Assembly (NCBI GenBank): GCA_963747765.1
Contig: CAVVGH010000008.1
Location: 62,001 to 126,000 of the forward strand
Source of the DNA: VRUE01 sp963747765
GTDB taxonomy: Bacteria > Actinomycetota > Thermoleophilia > Solirubrobacterales > 70-9
Direction of reading: 5' to 3'
DNA length: 64,000 nucleotides
The position numbers and the translations under genes were made by a program. This document shows, piece by piece, positions 26,628-34,430 of the stretch (the first letter of the stretch is position 1; each line of letters starts with the position of its first letter). The notes under the pieces were generated by a model. It did no database searches. It had not been told where the DNA came from and was given only the letters and a program-made list of their open reading frames with translations.

Positions 26628-27578
26628 GTGGGCGATCGAGCGCATTGGCAATCCGACGCGGAGGCGGGGCAGGGGACCGTGGAGTGGATCGGGTTGTTGC
26701 TGGTTGTCTCCATGCTGTTCGTGGGGCTGGTTGTGGTTGGGGTGCGGGTGCCGGGCGCCTCGCTGGCGCGGGCGGTGGCCTCGCGGATCCTCTGCGCGGC
26801 GGCCCTCGCCGATCGCTGCGGGGACGAACCGGCGCTGATCGCCGCCTACGGGACCGAAGTCGGCAAGCTGGTGCGCAGCCACATGCCGACGATCTTCTTC
26901 GAGCGTGGCTCGCGCGCCGTGCCGGTTGACTTCCGCCGCTGCCGCCGCACCGCTTGCGACAACGGCCCCCAGGGTGGCATCGTGCGCCGCACGAACGGTG
27001 GCCTGCCGGTTACCGCCTTCGTCCATGTTGTCGACTGCCGGGCGGCAGCGGCCGAGAGCGCCGCGACAGCCGGTGCCGACTGCTCGGGCCCCCGCGCCGG
27101 GCACCTCTACATCCAGTACTGGACCTACTACGCGGACTCCGCCACCTTCCGCGGCGTGCCGATCGCCGGGGACGCCGGCTACCACCGCGACGACTGGGAG
27201 GGGGTGCAGATCCGCATCGGACCCGACGGCCAGGTCGACGAGCGCGCCTCCTCCCATCACGGCTACAACCACGCGCGCAGCATTGCCAACTGGGCCTCCG
27301 ACGCCGGGGTGGCCCCGCTCCGCGACCTGGCCGAGGACGTCGGCGCCCGCCCCCGCCACGGCTGGGGGCCCGAGAGCCGCCTGCTGCTCGTCTCCGGCGG
27401 CAGCCACGCGGGCAACGTCAACGGCATCCTCCACATCGAACGCCTGACGCCCGGCCGCGGCGTCCACCTCGTTCCCCTGGAGCCGATCGCGGCAGCCGGC
27501 GACCCCTACCGCTTCGCGATCAGCGCTCCATGGCGCAAGCGTGTCTGGCGCGATCCCGAGGCGCAGGAAACGGACTGA
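26628..27578 (+). CDS. Prepilin-signal protein with Vps62-like domain
   Basis: 316 residues from a GTG start. The N-terminus ends in AEAGQGTVEWIGLLLVVSM: a Gly followed four residues later by Glu and a hydrophobic helix, the pattern cut by prepilin peptidases in TadE/Flp-like proteins. A Cys-containing middle region follows (several Cys that could pair outside the cell), then LYIQYWTYYADSATF, GYHRDDWEGVQIRI and ASSHHGYNHARSIANW, which resemble Vps62/PF06101-type domains. An exported, perhaps pilus-associated, protein is likely; the pairing is unusual and function is unknown. A 40-nt piece of its 3' end recurs at 29333-29372. Confidence 0.7.
   Translation: MGDRAHWQSDAEAGQGTVEWIGLLLVVSMLFVGLVVVGVRVPGASLARAVASRILCAAALADRCGDEPALIAAYGTEVGKLVRSHMPTIFFERGSRAVPVDFRRCRRTACDNGPQGGIVRRTNGGLPVTAFVHVVDCRAAAAESAATAGADCSGPRAGHLYIQYWTYYADSATFRGVPIAGDAGYHRDDWEGVQIRIGPDGQVDERASSHHGYNHARSIANWASDAGVAPLRDLAEDVGARPRHGWGPESRLLLVSGGSHAGNVNGILHIERLTPGRGVHLVPLEPIAAAGDPYRFAISAPWRKRVWRDPEAQETD
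27502..27541. repeat. 40-bp direct repeat, left copy, flanking purD segment
   Basis: Lies in the 3' end of the Vps62-like gene; the right copy is 29333-29372, with one mismatch (ACCCCTACCGCTTCGCG then TCAGCGCTCCATGGCGC). Together they bracket a segment of about 1.8 kb that holds the purD-like gene. Confidence 0.85.
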
Positions 27579-27650
27579 GAGAAGCCACCCAAACGGACTG
27601 AGCGTCTGGCGCGATCCCGAGGCGCAGGAAGCCCCACCCAAACGGACTGA
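27543..27650. repeat. About 60-bp imperfect tandem duplication
   Basis: A 27-nt stretch starting GTCTGGCGCGATCCCG is present at 27543 and 27604, each followed by a variant of CCACCCAAACGGACTGAG. The first copy ends the Vps62-like coding region. Confidence 0.85.
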
Positions 27651-27715
27651 GACCTACGGGATGCAGTCGCGCCGTCTGCCCCAGGCGCTGGGCCGCAGAA
27701 CCCCGCAGATGCCTA

Positions 27716-27881
27716 TCCGGTTCGCTCCAGCTCGCGCCGGGCGAGTTTTGGGCCACAGGCGGCGATATATCGCCCGCCGTCGATGGCGATGGGGCCCAGC
27801 ATGTGCCCGAGGCTCGAGGTCGAGCCGGTGATCGCAATCGGCTCAGGGTTTCGGGTGGAACGTTTCGGCGCGATCCACTAG
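27716..27881 (+). repeat. Composite repeat remnant: D-like, E and right end
   Basis: TATCCGGTTCGCTCCAGCTC (27717) is shared with 4651. Stem-loop E (GGCGATATATCGCC) follows at about 27760. The right end GGTTTCGGGTGGAACGTTTC at 27847 matches 16231 and the inverse near 48980. Modules A, B and C are absent. The segment ends inside the stop codon of the purD-like gene. Confidence 0.65.
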
Positions 27882-29251
27882 CCCGTCGGGGACTCCTTCG
27901 CCGCGGATCCACGCAGCGCCTCCATGTGCTCGATGCGCTTTCGAAGCGTCGCTTCGGTGCCGATGTCGGCTCGGTGCCTAACCGGTCCGTCCTGTTCGAG
28001 GGCGTGCGCAGCAGCCTCAGCCTCTACCTCTGCCCGCGTGAGGGAATCACCCAGGCCGACAAACGCTCCGGTCCGGGAGGACGTCATCCATACGTCATCC
28101 CCCCTTTGCTCACAAGCGGCCCAATACCAATTGGCGCCCTCAGGGTCCAGCAGGCCCGGGGCGACGTCGAGCTTTGCCTCCGCAGACTTGTTGGGGTAAT
28201 CGCGCGGCACCACGTACTTGCAGACCGTTGCCCTGTGATGGAAGGACCATGGGACACCGCTCAGCGTTCCGGTGGCAGCGGCGAAGCAAAGCTCGACGAA
28301 ATCAGCATCGAGGATCGGGAGGACGTTCATCGCCTCCGGGTCGCCGAAGCGGGCGTTGTACTCGATCAGGTGGACCCCATCCTTGGTCGCGATGAAGCCG
28401 CCGTAGAGCACCCCTCGGTATGGCTTCCCCGTCTCGCGAGCCAACGCCTCGATGACTTTCTCGCTAATCGTGTGCGCCTGCAGCACATCGGCGTCGCCGA
28501 GAAAAGGCAGCGAGAAGTCGGCGCACGAGTACGAGCCCATCCCTCCTGTGTTTGGCCCCTGGTCTCCTTCAAACGCGCGCTTGTGATCTTGAACCAGCGG
28601 GCAGTGGACGACTGACTCTCCGTCGGTGATCGTTTGGAGGCTGAACTCCTCGCCCTCAAGCCGCTCCTCGATTAGCAGTCGGGGATGGCTCTGCAAAACC
28701 TCGTTCGCATAGGCGAGCGCCTCCCCGATCGAGTGCAGGTGCTCGCCGAAGACTCGCACGCCCTTGCCGGCGGTAAGTCCGTCGGGCTTCAGTACGAACG
28801 AACCAAGAGCCTCCATGTAGTCCTGAATCGATGCTGCGGTGCCGGCGGTGTCGAAGGTCCTGTACTCGGGGTTGCCCGGTATGTCGTAATCGTCCAAGAG
28901 GCGGCGAGCCCATGACTTGCTCGACTCGATCGCTGCAAGGCGCTTGGGAGGCCCGAACGCAGGAATTCCCATCTCTTCGAGACGGTCGACGAAGCCAGCC
29001 GCCAATGGTTCCTCAGGGCCGACAATCACGAGATCCGGAGCGATGTCATGAGCCTCTGCCGCGAGCCAGTCGATGTCGGCCAACGAGCCCGTCCGCACCT
29101 CGACGCACTTCGCAACCAACCCCGGAATCATGAGCTCCGACAGCGCGAACAGTTCAGGTGCAGAGGGGCTCGCGGCGCAGGCGGCAGCGATGACATCGGT
29201 GCGAGCGTCCTTGCCCACCAAGAGGACGCGACTGCATGTTTGCCGGCTCAT
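27878..29251 (-). CDS. purD: Phosphoribosylamine-glycine ligase (GARS)
   Basis: About 457 residues from the ATG at 29251 (MSRQTCSRVLLVGKDARTDV); an upstream Met at 29296 is possible. ATP-grasp motifs: DLVIVGPEEPLAAGFVD, FGPPKRLAAIESSKSWA, FVLKPDGLTAGKGVRVF, DHKRAFEGDQGPNTGGMGSY in two blocks, and EYNARFGDPEAMNVLPI. It makes GAR in purine synthesis. GC and codon choice are visibly lower than in neighbours, no other pur gene is near, and 40-bp direct repeats flank the segment, so it may be an acquired copy. The long form with an extra middle segment recalls archaeal PurD; that is only an impression. Confidence 0.88.
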   Translation of the reverse strand: MSRQTCSRVLLVGKDARTDVIAAACAASPSAPELFALSELMIPGLVAKCVEVRTGSLADIDWLAAEAHDIAPDLVIVGPEEPLAAGFVDRLEEMGIPAFGPPKRLAAIESSKSWARRLLDDYDIPGNPEYRTFDTAGTAASIQDYMEALGSFVLKPDGLTAGKGVRVFGEHLHSIGEALAYANEVLQSHPRLLIEERLEGEEFSLQTITDGESVVHCPLVQDHKRAFEGDQGPNTGGMGSYSCADFSLPFLGDADVLQAHTISEKVIEALARETGKPYRGVLYGGFIATKDGVHLIEYNARFGDPEAMNVLPILDADFVELCFAAATGTLSGVPWSFHHRATVCKYVVPRDYPNKSAEAKLDVAPGLLDPEGANWYWAACEQRGDDVWMTSSRTGAFVGLGDSLTRAEVEAEAAAHALEQDGPVRHRADIGTEATLRKRIEHMEALRGSAAKESPTG

Positions 29252-29332
29252 GGACACGAAGGTAAGAGCTTGGCCAGACGCGATCTTCGCGCCCAACCTT
29301 GGAAGCTACGCGCAGAATAGGGAATGGGCAGC

Positions 29333-29372
29333 ACCCCTACCGCTTCGCGGTCAGCGCTCCATGGCGCAAGCG
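29333..29372. repeat. 40-bp direct repeat, right copy, flanking purD segment
   Basis: Near-identical to 27502-27541, now located 39 bp before egtB, where it encodes nothing. It looks like a displaced scrap of the Vps62-like gene's 3' end. Confidence 0.85.
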
Positions 29373-29411
29373 CGACGCACGACTCGTTAGTGTGTCCGCA
29401 TCGCCACCGAG

Positions 29412-30620
29412 GTGACGGCACTCTCACGCCCCAAGGAAGCGATCGCGAACCGGCTAGCCGAGGCGCGTGAGCGCACGCTGCAGCTGATCGAGCCACTCGA
29501 TGACGCGCAGCTCAACCGCGTCTACTCGCCGATCCTCAGCCCGCTGGCCTGGGACCTCGGCCACATCGCCAACTTCGAGGAGCTGTGGCTCGTGCAGACG
29601 ATCGGCAACCGCGAGCCCCTGCACGGCGACCTCGGTCGCCTCTACAACGCGATCGAGAACCCCCGCAAGACCCGCGGCGAGCTGCCGATCCTGCGCGACG
29701 CGGAGCTGCGCGCCTACCTCGCCGATGTCCGCGAGCGCGCCCTGGAGGTCCTCGACGAGGTGGAGATCGACGCCGGCGCTGAGGACCCGCTGCTGCGCGA
29801 AGGCTTCGTCTACGAGTTGCTGATCGCCCACGAGCACCAGCACAACGAGACGATGTTGCAGCTGTTGCAGATGGTCGACCGCTACGAGCCGCCGCGGGCC
29901 GTCCCCGTTCCCGCCGGCGACGCCGCCCCGCCCGGCCCTGAGATGGTCGCCGTCGACGGCGGCGCCCATCAGATCGGCGCCCCCGAGGCCGGCTTCGCCT
30001 ACGACAACGAGCGGCCCCGCCACAGCGTCGAGCTCGCCCCGTTCGAAATCGATCGAACCCCGGTCACCAACGCCGCGTACCTCCAGTTCATGGAGGAGAC
30101 CGGCGCCGAGCCACCGCTGTACTGGGAGCGCGACGGGGAGGGGTGGGTGCGCACTGCGATGGGCCGCCGCGAGCCGCTTGACCCCGCCCACCCGGTCATC
30201 CACGTCTCCTGGCCCGAGGCGGACGCCTTCGCGCGCTGGGCGGGCAAGCGCCTGCCCACCGAGCAGGAGTGGGAGGCGGCCTGCGCCGGCGCCGACCCCG
30301 CGCGCGCCAACCTCGACCAGCTCGCCTTCGGCACCGCCCCCGCGGGCGCCTGCGCCGACGCACCGACCAATTGCGGGGCCGTTCAGATGCTCGGCAACGT
30401 CTGGGAATGGACAGCCTCCGATTTCCTCCCCTATCCGGGCTTTGAGCCATTTCCCTACCCCGAGTACTCCCAGGTCTTCTTCGGCGACACCTACAAGGTG
30501 CTGCGCGGCGGCGCCTGGGCCACCCGCACGAGCACGATCCGGCTCAGCTTTCGCAACTGGGACCTGCCGCAGCGACGCCAGATCTTCGCCGGCTTCCGCT
30601 GCGCGAGAGATGTGGGCTGA
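29412..30620 (+). CDS. egtB: Ergothioneine sulfoxide synthase EgtB
   Basis: 402 residues from a GTG start. The N-terminal DinB-like domain supplies the iron ligands: LGHIANFEELWLVQ and YELLIAHEHQHNETML (His at about 139-143). The C-terminal formylglycine-generating-enzyme-like domain shows VAVDGGAHQIGA, WPEADAFARWAGKRLPTEQE in part, LGNVWEWTASDFLPYPG and VLRGGAWATR, ending RNWDLPQRRQIFAGFRCARD. EgtB couples hercynine to a thiol donor with oxygen. It is followed by egtD, so this is an ergothioneine operon; egtA, egtC and egtE are not here. Confidence 0.93.
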   Translation: MTALSRPKEAIANRLAEARERTLQLIEPLDDAQLNRVYSPILSPLAWDLGHIANFEELWLVQTIGNREPLHGDLGRLYNAIENPRKTRGELPILRDAELRAYLADVRERALEVLDEVEIDAGAEDPLLREGFVYELLIAHEHQHNETMLQLLQMVDRYEPPRAVPVPAGDAAPPGPEMVAVDGGAHQIGAPEAGFAYDNERPRHSVELAPFEIDRTPVTNAAYLQFMEETGAEPPLYWERDGEGWVRTAMGRREPLDPAHPVIHVSWPEADAFARWAGKRLPTEQEWEAACAGADPARANLDQLAFGTAPAGACADAPTNCGAVQMLGNVWEWTASDFLPYPGFEPFPYPEYSQVFFGDTYKVLRGGAWATRTSTIRLSFRNWDLPQRRQIFAGFRCARDVG

Positions 30621-30656
30621 CCGGGTGGGAGCAGCGAGGAGCAAGGAGACACTGAG

Positions 30657-31652
30657 ATGACGCAGGAGGCGACAACCGCGGACCGCATCGAGATCGAGGT
30701 CCACCTGGCGGCCGGCGGCAGGGCGACGATGGCGCGCGAGGTCCGCCTCGGCCTCACCGCCAAGCCCAAGGAGCTGGCGCCGAAGTACTTCTACGACGAG
30801 CGCGGCTCGCAGCTCTTCGAGCGGATCACCGAACTGCCCGAGTACTACCCGACCCGCGCCGAGCGGGCGATCCTCACCGCGCGCTCCGCCGAGATCGTCG
30901 CCACCGCGGGCGAGCCCGGCACGCTGGTCGAGCTCGGCTCGGGCTCCGCCGCCAAGACCCGTCACCTGCTGAGCGCGATGCGCGATGCCGACTGCCTGCG
31001 CACCTACGTCCCGGTCGACATCTCCGAGGAGATAACCCACGAAACCGCCGAATCCCTGGTCGAGGAGTACCCGGGCCTCGCCGTCCGCGGCCTCGTCTGC
31101 GACTTCGAGCACGACCTCGAGCGGATCCCCGACGGCGACGGCGGCCGCCTGATCGCCTTCCTCGGCGGGACGATCGGCAACCTCTATCCGGATGCGCGCC
31201 GCGAGTTCCTGGCGCGGATCGCCACGCTGCTCGGGCCCGAGGACAGCATGCTGCTGGGCACCGACCTGGTCAAGGAGACGGTGCGGCTCGAGGCCGCCTA
31301 CGACGACTCGGGCGGCGTCACCGCCGAGTTCAACAAGAACGTCCTGCTGGTCCTCAACCGCGAGCTGGGCGGCGACTTCGACCCCGCGGCCTTCGAGCAC
31401 GTCGCCCGCTATGACGCGGAGGAGGAAAGGGTCGACATTCGCCTGCGCTCGCTCGCCGACCAGACGGTTCGCCTCGACGGCCTCGACCTCAACGTCCGCT
31501 TCGCCGCCGGCGAGGAGATGCGCACGGAGATCTCCGCCAAGTTCACCCGCGAGCGGCTGGAGGCGATCCACGAGGAAGCGGGCCTGACGCTGAGCGGCTG
31601 GTTCACGGACCCGGCCGGCGACTACGCCCTCAGCCTCGCCCGGCCAAGCTGA
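30657..31652 (+). CDS. egtD: L-histidine N-alpha-methyltransferase EgtD
   Basis: 331 residues, SAM-dependent fold: LAPKYFYDERGSQLFERIT, YYPTRAERAIL, VELGSGSAAKTRHLL (SAM loop), YVPVDIS, FLGGTIGNLYPDARREFL and YDDSGGVTAEFNKNVLLVLN. These match EgtD, which trimethylates histidine to hercynine, the EgtB substrate. The ATG lies 36 nt after the egtB stop with AAGGAGA upstream. Order egtB-egtD implies translation from one mRNA. Confidence 0.94.
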   Translation: MTQEATTADRIEIEVHLAAGGRATMAREVRLGLTAKPKELAPKYFYDERGSQLFERITELPEYYPTRAERAILTARSAEIVATAGEPGTLVELGSGSAAKTRHLLSAMRDADCLRTYVPVDISEEITHETAESLVEEYPGLAVRGLVCDFEHDLERIPDGDGGRLIAFLGGTIGNLYPDARREFLARIATLLGPEDSMLLGTDLVKETVRLEAAYDDSGGVTAEFNKNVLLVLNRELGGDFDPAAFEHVARYDAEEERVDIRLRSLADQTVRLDGLDLNVRFAAGEEMRTEISAKFTRERLEAIHEEAGLTLSGWFTDPAGDYALSLARPS

Positions 31653-31685
31653 ACGGCGCCGTGGCCCCGGACCGCCTGGCCCCCC

Positions 31686-31756
31686 CACACACAGCCCCGC
31701 CCTTTGCCCTCCGACCTGCGGGTATGGAGGGCAAGCGGAGGAGGGGCTTGTGTGTG
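31686..31756. terminator. Nested module-B hairpin between convergent genes
   Basis: Inner arms TTGCCCTCC (31704-31712) and GGAGGGCAA (31726-31734) are enclosed by CACACACAGCCCC (31686-31698) and GGGGCTTGTGTGTG (31743-31756). It sits between the 3' ends of egtD and the MocR gene and could terminate both transcripts, though no U-run follows. It is the shortest copy of the hairpin-B family, with a diverged loop. Confidence 0.6.
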
Positions 31757-31758
31757 CC

Positions 31759-33186
31759 TCATCGATCGGCGAGGCTGGCCGTGGCCGAGGCGATCGCCGC
31801 CACCGCCTCGCGCAGCTGCCGTTCGCTCGGCAGGCCGTAGCCGATCACCAGGGCGGGTGGCTGGCGGTGGGCGCGGGTGAAGGCTTCGAGGCCGTAGGGA
31901 TGGACGCCCCGCGCTTCGGCGGCGGCAATCACCTCTCTCTCCTCGACACCGGCCGGCAGCCCGAGGACCGCGTGCAGGCCGGCGGCGATCCCGCGCAGCC
32001 GCGCGGCGGGCATCTGCGCCTCGACCGCGTCCAGCAGGGTGGCGCGCTTTGCCCGGTAGCGGTGGCGGGCGGCGCGCAGGTGGCGGTCCAGGTCGCCGGC
32101 CGAGATCAGCTCGGCCAGCGCCCGCTCCTCGATCCGCCGGCCGCCGCCATCGGCGGCGGCGCGGGCGGTCACCGCGCCCGGGACGAGCTCGGCCGGGAGC
32201 AGCAGCCAGCCGAGCCGCAGGGCCGGCGCAAGGGTCTTTGAGACGGTGCCGGCGAGGATGACGACGTCCGGGCCAAGGCCCTGCAGCGCCCCGGCCGGCC
32301 CGCGGTCGTAGCGCAGCTCGGCGTCGTAGTCGTCCTCGAGGACCAGGGCGCCGCGCTCGCGGGCCCAGGCGATGAGCCGCCGCCGCCGCGCAGGGGCCAT
32401 CACCGCGCCGAGCGGCAGCGAGTGGGCGGGCGTGACCACGACCGCGTCGGGTTCCTCCTCGACGACCGCGGCGACGTCGATTCCCTCGTCGTCGATGGGA
32501 ACCGGGACGACCTCAAGCTGCTCCGATTCGATCGTCCAGCTTGCGATCGGATAGCCGGGGTCCTCGACCGCGACGCGCCGAGCGCCCCGGCCGCGCAGCA
32601 CCTGGCAGAAGATGCGCAGCCCCTGCTGATAGCCGGAGGTGACGACAACGCGATCGGGCGCGGCGGCGGCGGCTCGGGCCCGGCCGAGGTGCTCGGCGAG
32701 TGCGACCCGCAGCTCGGTGGTGCCGGCCAGCTCGCCGTAGCTGAGGCGCGCGTCGGGCAGATCGGCGAGGGCGCGTCGCAGCGCCCGTCCCCAGGCGCGG
32801 CGCGGGAACAGCGAGAGGTCGGGGGTGCCGGGGAAGAGGTCGATTCCGGCGGGGGGCGGCGGGATTGGATCGGGCGTCGCCGCCCAGGCCTCCGAGTCCG
32901 GCTGCGGGGCGTGGGGGGCGACGCTGGTCCCCGATCCACGCCGGGCGAGCACGTAGCCTTCGGCGCCCAGCTGCTCGTACACGTCGACCACGAGCCGGCG
33001 CGAGACGCCGAGTTGCGCGGCAAGCGCCCGAGACGACGGCAGCCGGGCTCCCGGGCGAAGGCGGCCGGCCCTGATCGTTTCCCGCAGGCCGGCTTCGAGC
33101 TGCGCGCGCCGCGGCCCGTCGGGGTCCCAGCCCGGCAGCACCAGCTGTGGCGCAGAGGAAGAGTCTGACTCTGAAGTGGAACCCAT
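31759..33186 (-). CDS. MocR/PdxR-type GntR regulator with aminotransferase domain
   Basis: 475 residues. An N-terminal GntR winged helix (about 20-90; LRETIRAGRLRPGARLPSSR and LGVSRRLVVDVYEQLGAEGY) is fused to a fold-type I aminotransferase domain (about 115-470) with VTSGYQQGL, EDPGYPIAS, VVTPAHSLPLGAVM, LEDDYDAELRYD and the PLP lysine in LAGTVSKTLAPALRLGW. MocR proteins sense PLP or amino compounds and control neighbouring genes. It is divergent from the AhpD-like gene (81 bp to its start), the likely target. Confidence 0.92.
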   Translation of the reverse strand: MGSTSESDSSSAPQLVLPGWDPDGPRRAQLEAGLRETIRAGRLRPGARLPSSRALAAQLGVSRRLVVDVYEQLGAEGYVLARRGSGTSVAPHAPQPDSEAWAATPDPIPPPPAGIDLFPGTPDLSLFPRRAWGRALRRALADLPDARLSYGELAGTTELRVALAEHLGRARAAAAAPDRVVVTSGYQQGLRIFCQVLRGRGARRVAVEDPGYPIASWTIESEQLEVVPVPIDDEGIDVAAVVEEEPDAVVVTPAHSLPLGAVMAPARRRRLIAWARERGALVLEDDYDAELRYDRGPAGALQGLGPDVVILAGTVSKTLAPALRLGWLLLPAELVPGAVTARAAADGGGRRIEERALAELISAGDLDRHLRAARHRYRAKRATLLDAVEAQMPAARLRGIAAGLHAVLGLPAGVEEREVIAAAEARGVHPYGLEAFTRAHRQPPALVIGYGLPSERQLREAVAAIASATASLADR

Positions 33187-33267
33187 TTCTTGTGCCTAAT
33201 TGGACCTTATCGTGATGCCACATCTTCACTAACGTGCGTGGCTCAGAACTCGCGAGAGGAGCCAACG

Positions 33268-33846
33268 ATGCAGAGGATCGAGCCACGCAAGGGACTATTT
33301 GCCGGCATCGTCGCCCGCGGCAGTCGCATCTCCTACGGGCGCGAAATGAAGTCGGCTCGCGTCTACGCGCGCCACCCGCGGCTGATGTCGAGCTACATGC
33401 GGGCCAACCGCGCCTTCGAGCGCTGCCGCCACGTTCCGAAGCGGCTCGCGGAGCTGGCCGTGCTGAAGGCGGCGACGATGGTCGGCTGTGAGTTCTGCAT
33501 CGACATCGGCTCCGAGTACGCGCGGCGCTCCGGCCTTCGCGACGAGCAGCTGCTCGCCCTCCACAATGCCCACGACTCCGGCCTGTTCGACGCCGACGAG
33601 CTGCTGGTCATCGACCTGGCGGTCGGGATGACCCGCACCCCGGGAGAGGTCGACGACGCGCTGGCGGCACGGGTCATCGAGCGCTTCGGCGACAAGGGGG
33701 CGCTGGAGCTGGCTCACCTGATCGCCTGGGAGAACACGCGGGCGCGCGCCAACGTGGCACTCGGGCTGGGCCCCGAGGGATTCTCCGAGGGCAAGGTCTG
33801 CGCGCTGCCGGACCCGGGCGTGGTGGAGAGGGCAGCCGTAGCCTGA
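33268..33846 (+). CDS. Carboxymuconolactone decarboxylase/AhpD-like protein
   Basis: About 192 residues from the ATG at 33268 after AGAGGA; an earlier in-frame Met at 33190 overlaps the promoter gap and is less likely. The helical core shows LAELAVLKAATMVGCEFCIDIGS, with the redox CxxC (CEFC) and a His-type LALHNAHDSGLF typical of CMD/AhpD alkylhydroperoxidase-like proteins. A role in peroxide or reactive carbonyl defence is likely. It is divergent from the MocR regulator. Confidence 0.85.
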   Translation: MQRIEPRKGLFAGIVARGSRISYGREMKSARVYARHPRLMSSYMRANRAFERCRHVPKRLAELAVLKAATMVGCEFCIDIGSEYARRSGLRDEQLLALHNAHDSGLFDADELLVIDLAVGMTRTPGEVDDALAARVIERFGDKGALELAHLIAWENTRARANVALGLGPEGFSEGKVCALPDPGVVERAAVA

Positions 33847-33910
33847 AGGCCGGCGCCGGGCCCCTCCCCGAGGGCCGGCACGCCGCTCACAACCCCCCGA
33901 ACCCCCTCAG

Positions 33911-33973
33911 CCCCTCCGAACTGCATCAACTTCTCCATCTGGCAGATGGAGAAGTTGATGCAGTTCGGAGGGG
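33911..33973. repeat. 30-bp perfect inverted repeat with 3-nt loop
   Basis: Arms 33911-33940 and 33944-33973 are exact reverse complements around GGC; the arm starts CCCCTCCGAACTGCATC. Flanking CCTCAG/CTGAGG extends the symmetry with small bulges. It lies 64 nt after the AhpD-like stop codon. There is no U-run. A cruciform, a strong RNA hairpin or a foldback artefact are all possible. Confidence 0.9.
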
Positions 33974-33979
33974 AGCCTG

Positions 33980-34425
33980 AGGATCCGAAAGCTCGCGGCT
34001 CTGCCCGCCCCTGCGCTCGGGAGCAGCGCCCCTCCGTTCGTCATTTGTACCTTGACCTCTACCGCCCAGCGACACCAACAGCGAACGGAGCTCGTGTCCG
34101 CCTCGTTCAGGCCAACCCAGCCGCCGCAGCCGGGCGTAACTGCCCTCCTAAAGACCCCAACCGCCCGGTCCCCACACAGCCTCCCCATGTTTGCCCTCCT
34201 ACTTGCAGGTATGGAGGGCAAACAGGGGGAGGCTGTTTCTCTCATCGATCATCGAGGTGTTCTCTTGCGGCCCGGGGCCATCTCCGGGGTCCTCGTGAGA
34301 GAGCCAGGGGCATCGAGGATTTCGAGCCCAGCGACGCCAGAGACGGGCCGTGGAAAACGGATGGTCCGGCCGGCCCTGCGCGGCGCCTGGGGGCGGGCAA
34401 CCCTGAGCCAGCCGGATACGCAGCC
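33980..34425 (-). repeat. Composite intergenic repeat, inverted copy
   Basis: Read on the minus strand the order is D (about 34423-34391, GGCTCAGGGTTGCCCGCCC), a GC-rich middle part, module A decayed near 34250, hairpin B 34231-34181 (19-nt arms, 13-nt loop) and one palindrome C 34090-34032 enlarged to 59 nt by a 12-nt insertion. It fills the gap between the convergent AhpD-like and YihY genes. Confidence 0.8.
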
Positions 34426-34430
34426 CTGAT

